The position numbers and the translations under genes are program-made. A stretch of 7,615 bases of DNA from Pseudoflavonifractor sp047637855 (lineage in GTDB: Bacteria > Bacillota > Clostridia > Oscillospirales > Oscillospiraceae). Below are positions 6,167 to 7,615 of the stretch, piece after piece. The DNA lies in the NCBI GenBank assembly GCA_047637855.1, contig JBLJBF010000217.1, positions 1-7,615 of the forward strand, in the 5' to 3' direction. Each line of letters opens with the position of its first letter. The first letter of the stretch is position 1. Under the pieces are notes generated by a model. That model worked only from the letters and a program-made list of their open reading frames with translations, ran no database searches and had not been told where the DNA came from.

Positions 6167-7093
6167 TCAGCCCGGCATCTGCCCCAGGGTTTTGATCTCC
6201 ATCTCCAGCGCCACGCCGCGCCGGCGCAGGACGGTCTCCCGCACCAGAGCGGCCAGGGCCAACACATCGGCGCAGGTGGCGTTCTCCCGGTTGACGAGAA
6301 AGCCCGCGTGCTTTTCAGACACCTGGGCGCCCCCCACCCGCGTCCCCTTCAGGCCGCACTCCTCAATCAGGGCGGCGGCGAAGCAGCCCTCGGGCCGCTT
6401 GAAGGTGCTGCCCGCGCTGGGCAGCTCTAAAGGCTGCTTGCTCCTGCGGCGCTCCATCAGCTCGTCCATACAGGCGCGGATGGCCGCGGCGTCACCGGGG
6501 GCAAGCCGGAAGGTGCTGCCCAAAATCAGCCGTTTCCCATCGGAAAAGGCGCTGTGGCGGTAGCTGAAGTCATGCTCCTCCCCCCGGAGGCAGACAATGG
6601 AGCCATCGGGGGCGAGATAGCGGGTGCGCGTCACGACCTGACACATCTCGCCGCCGTAGGCCCCGGCGTTCATCGTCACCGCGCCCCCCACCGTGCCGGG
6701 GATGCCGTGGGCGAACTCCAGCCCCGTGAGACCCAGCTCGCACGCGAAATTGGCGAGCCGCGCCAGCAGCGCACCGCTCCCGGCCGTCAGCTCCCACTCC
6801 CCTGTCTGTCTGATCTCATTCAGCCCGTCGTGGGTCTTGACGACAAAGGCGTCCACCCCCGCGTCGCTCACCAGCAGGTTGGAGCCGTTGCCCATAAACA
6901 CGCTCTCCAGCCCCAGCCCGGCCGCGGTCCGGACCGCCGTCACCGCGTCCTCCTCCGACCTGGGAAGGGCCATCAGCCGGGCGGGACCGCCCACGCGGAA
7001 GGTGGTATGGTCTTTCATGGGCTCGTATTCCCGCAGCTCCAGTTCGGGGCAGGCGGCGCGCAGCTCCCGCGCGAGAGCGGAGTAGATTTCCAT
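6167..7093 (-). CDS. murB: UDP-N-acetylenolpyruvoylglucosamine reductase MurB (type II)
   Basis: 308 residues, typical of the shorter type II MurB found in Gram-positives. It is a cytoplasmic FAD enzyme that reduces UDP-GlcNAc-enolpyruvate to UDP-MurNAc with NADPH, the committed second step of peptidoglycan precursor synthesis. The FAD-binding domain shows HTTFRVGGPA (29-38), GNGSNLLV (68-75) and GIPGTVGGAVTMNAGAYGGE (130-149). Expected catalytic residues are present: Arg179 in YRHS, the proton-donor Ser229 in SAGSTFK and Glu299 in LEMEIK. Substrate-domain motifs LIEECGLKG (242-250) and SEKHAGFLVN (259-268) are intact. ATG at 7093 is preceded by six G residues (7099-7104) with a 5-nt spacer and by an extended -10 promoter, so murB is probably the first gene of the operon. 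It overlaps no neighbour. Confidence 0.97.
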   Translation of the reverse strand: MEIYSALARELRAACPELELREYEPMKDHTTFRVGGPARLMALPRSEEDAVTAVRTAAGLGLESVFMGNGSNLLVSDAGVDAFVVKTHDGLNEIRQTGEWELTAGSGALLARLANFACELGLTGLEFAHGIPGTVGGAVTMNAGAYGGEMCQVVTRTRYLAPDGSIVCLRGEEHDFSYRHSAFSDGKRLILGSTFRLAPGDAAAIRACMDELMERRRSKQPLELPSAGSTFKRPEGCFAAALIEECGLKGTRVGGAQVSEKHAGFLVNRENATCADVLALAALVRETVLRRRGVALEMEIKTLGQMPG

Positions 7094-7098
7094 GCTGA

Positions 7099-7104
7099 CC
7101 CCCC
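7099..7104 (-). promoter_or_regulatory. G-only ribosome-binding site of murB
   Basis: GGGGGG, 5 nt before the murB ATG, is the only plausible Shine-Dalgarno. It is atypical beside the AGGAGG-type sites of yvcK and whiA; it can pair with the CCUCC of 16S rRNA only with G-U wobbles, so initiation may be weaker. Confidence 0.5.
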
Positions 7105-7131
7105 AATAAGTATAATTGTACTAATTATGTT

Positions 7132-7160
7132 ATTATAGCAGAATTCAAAGGAGATTAGAA
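7132..7160 (-). promoter_or_regulatory. Extended -10 promoter upstream of murB
   Basis: Minus strand TGCTATAAT (7140-7132) is a perfect consensus -10 hexamer with the TG extension. The candidate -35 at 17-bp spacing, TTCTAA (7160-7155), is weak, which extended -10 promoters tolerate. Transcription would start near 7125, giving a leader of about 30 nt. This short AT-rich patch (7105-7145) stands out from the GC-rich surroundings. It probably drives murB-rapZ and, through the repeat block, yvcK-whiA-dnaE. Confidence 0.75.
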
Positions 7161-7177
7161 TAGGGGGCGGGAAAGAA

Positions 7178-7204
7178 AAAACCAAAGCAGGCCAATCCGG
7201 TTTT
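7178..7204 (-). terminator. Weak hairpin followed by T-tract
   Basis: On the minus strand AAAACC (7204-7199) can pair with GGTTTT (7183-7178) around a 15-nt loop, and T residues continue to 7172 with one C interruption. The stem is short. The T-rich tract could still serve as the release site for dapL transcription together with the strong hairpin just upstream. Confidence 0.35.
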
Positions 7205-7212
7205 GGGTACGC

Positions 7213-7239
7213 GAAAGGGGACCGTCACGGTCCCCTTTC
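7213..7239 (-). terminator. Strong 12-bp hairpin, likely terminator after dapL
   Basis: GAAAGGGGACCG (7213-7224) and CGGTCCCCTTTC (7228-7239) form a perfect 12-bp stem with a 3-nt loop. It lies between the dapL stop and the murB promoter, as expected for a dapL terminator. No U-tract follows immediately on the minus strand; the nearest T-rich tract is about 30 nt on. The identity as an intrinsic terminator is therefore probable, not certain. Confidence 0.6.
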
Positions 7240-7253
7240 CCGCGGCCCCGCCC

Positions 7254-7268
7254 TCCGAATTCTTCGGA
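7254..7268. repeat. Short hairpin
   Basis: TCCGAA (7254-7259) and TTCGGA (7263-7268) pair around TTC. No clear function; it sits between the strong hairpin and the repeat element of this intergenic region. Confidence 0.4.
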
Positions 7269-7316
7269 TGGCGGGCCGCTGCAATCCAGTTTGTAAGGCT
7301 CCGCCGCCAAGGAAGG

Positions 7317-7400
7317 CCCTATGCGGGCCGATGAGGACATCGGCCCCTACGGGGCGCGGCACAACCGCAGGGCGGGGGCTTGTCTCCGCCGGGGAATGCT
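7317..7400. repeat. Diverged palindromic repeat element between dapL and murB
   Basis: The central palindrome GGGCCGATG (7325-7333) AGGA CATCGGCCC (7338-7346) mirrors the 4859-4880 element. Further along, CAACCGC and GGGGGCTTGTC...CCGGGG match the order of CAACCGC and CGGGGCTTGCCCCGGCCGGG in 4890-4944. The same modules in the same orientation in two intergenic regions suggest one dispersed repeat family. The rest of 7269-7417 holds no gene that I can support. Confidence 0.6.
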
Positions 7401-7417
7401 ACGCAAGTCTTTATCCT

Positions 7418-7615
7418 TTACAGCACTTTCTTGATGCGCTCCACGGCCTCCGCCGTGGCCTCGGCTCCGCCGAAGGCGGTAAGGCGGATATACCCCTCCC
7501 CGCTGGGGCCAAAGCCCGCGCCGGGCGTGGTGACCACGTTCGCCTCATGGAGGAGCTTGTCGAAGAAGGCCCAGGAGCCCAGTCCACCCGGCGTCTTGGC
7601 CCAGACATAGGGGGA
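7418..7615 (-). CDS. dapL: LL-diaminopimelate aminotransferase DapL (C-terminal 65 residues)
   Basis: The fragment reads SPYVWAKTP...SWAFFDKLL...VVTTPGAGFGPSGEGYIRLTAFG...VERIKKVL and stops with TAA at 7418-7420. TPGAGFGPSGEGY and the following IRLTAFG are hallmarks of DapL, a PLP-dependent fold-type I aminotransferase. Its Arg (in YIRL) corresponds to the class I aminotransferase residue that binds the substrate alpha-carboxylate. The enzyme converts tetrahydrodipicolinate directly to LL-diaminopimelate with glutamate as donor, bypassing acylated intermediates, and supplies lysine and peptidoglycan. The PLP-binding lysine and about 330 N-terminal residues lie beyond the right edge. It is followed by a hairpin and a separate promoter, so it probably belongs to a different transcript from murB. 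Confidence 0.93.
   Translation of the reverse strand, partial: SPYVWAKTPGGLGSWAFFDKLLHEANVVTTPGAGFGPSGEGYIRLTAFGGAEATAEAVERIKKVL

Noticed and set aside
5282..6430. A 382-codon plus-strand open frame opposite rapZ and murB
   Set aside because: Spans two real genes and their gap on the other strand, with no recognisable domain.
7155..7340. A 61-codon minus-strand open frame between dapL and murB
   Set aside because: It runs through the 12-bp hairpin and the palindromic repeat and shows no protein motif.
7094..7417. Possible riboswitch or T-box leader of murB
   Set aside because: The promoter lies only about 30 nt from the inferred start to the ATG, leaving no room for such a leader; the hairpins lie upstream of the promoter.

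Overview
The window reads as a conserved chromosomal segment of a GC-rich, Gram-positive anaerobe of the class Clostridia, probably a gut Oscillospiraceae-type organism. The evidence is the gene order murB-rapZ-yvcK-whiA-dnaE, strong purine-rich ribosome-binding sites, a DapL-type lysine/diaminopimelate pathway, and high-GC intergenic DNA packed with palindromic repeats. The family-level placement is inference. All six genes are on the minus strand, so the biological order runs from high to low coordinates.

Layout in transcription order. 7615-7418: the last 65 codons of an LL-diaminopimelate aminotransferase (dapL). 7417-7094: a 324-bp intergenic stretch with a degenerate palindromic repeat, a strong 12-bp hairpin, a T-rich tract, and a consensus extended -10 promoter just before murB. 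7093-6167: murB. 6121-5264: rapZ. 5263-4778: a 486-bp gene-free block of direct repeats and hairpins. 4777-3755: yvcK (glmR). 3720-2830: whiA. 2786 to the left edge: the first 928 codons of dnaE, cut off just after its beta-clamp-binding motif.

The genes share a cell-envelope theme. DapL makes the diaminopimelate precursor of peptidoglycan, MurB makes UDP-MurNAc, and RapZ and YvcK/GlmR belong to families that tie aminosugar supply (GlmS, UDP-GlcNAc) to wall synthesis. WhiA is a DNA-binding protein linked to cell division and chromosome segregation, and DnaE replicates DNA. The gaps murB-rapZ, yvcK-whiA and whiA-dnaE are only 34-45 bp, which suggests one operon driven from the promoter before murB.

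I see no new protein-coding system: every gene is a recognisable housekeeping family. The unusual part is the repeat block between rapZ and yvcK. It holds two perfect 38-bp direct repeats and a degenerate third copy that runs into the rapZ stop codon. Each copy is paired with a G/C-rich hairpin, and one of these hairpins looks like an intrinsic terminator or attenuator in mid-operon. A diverged relative of part of this block lies between dapL and murB, so it is probably a dispersed repeat family of the genome.
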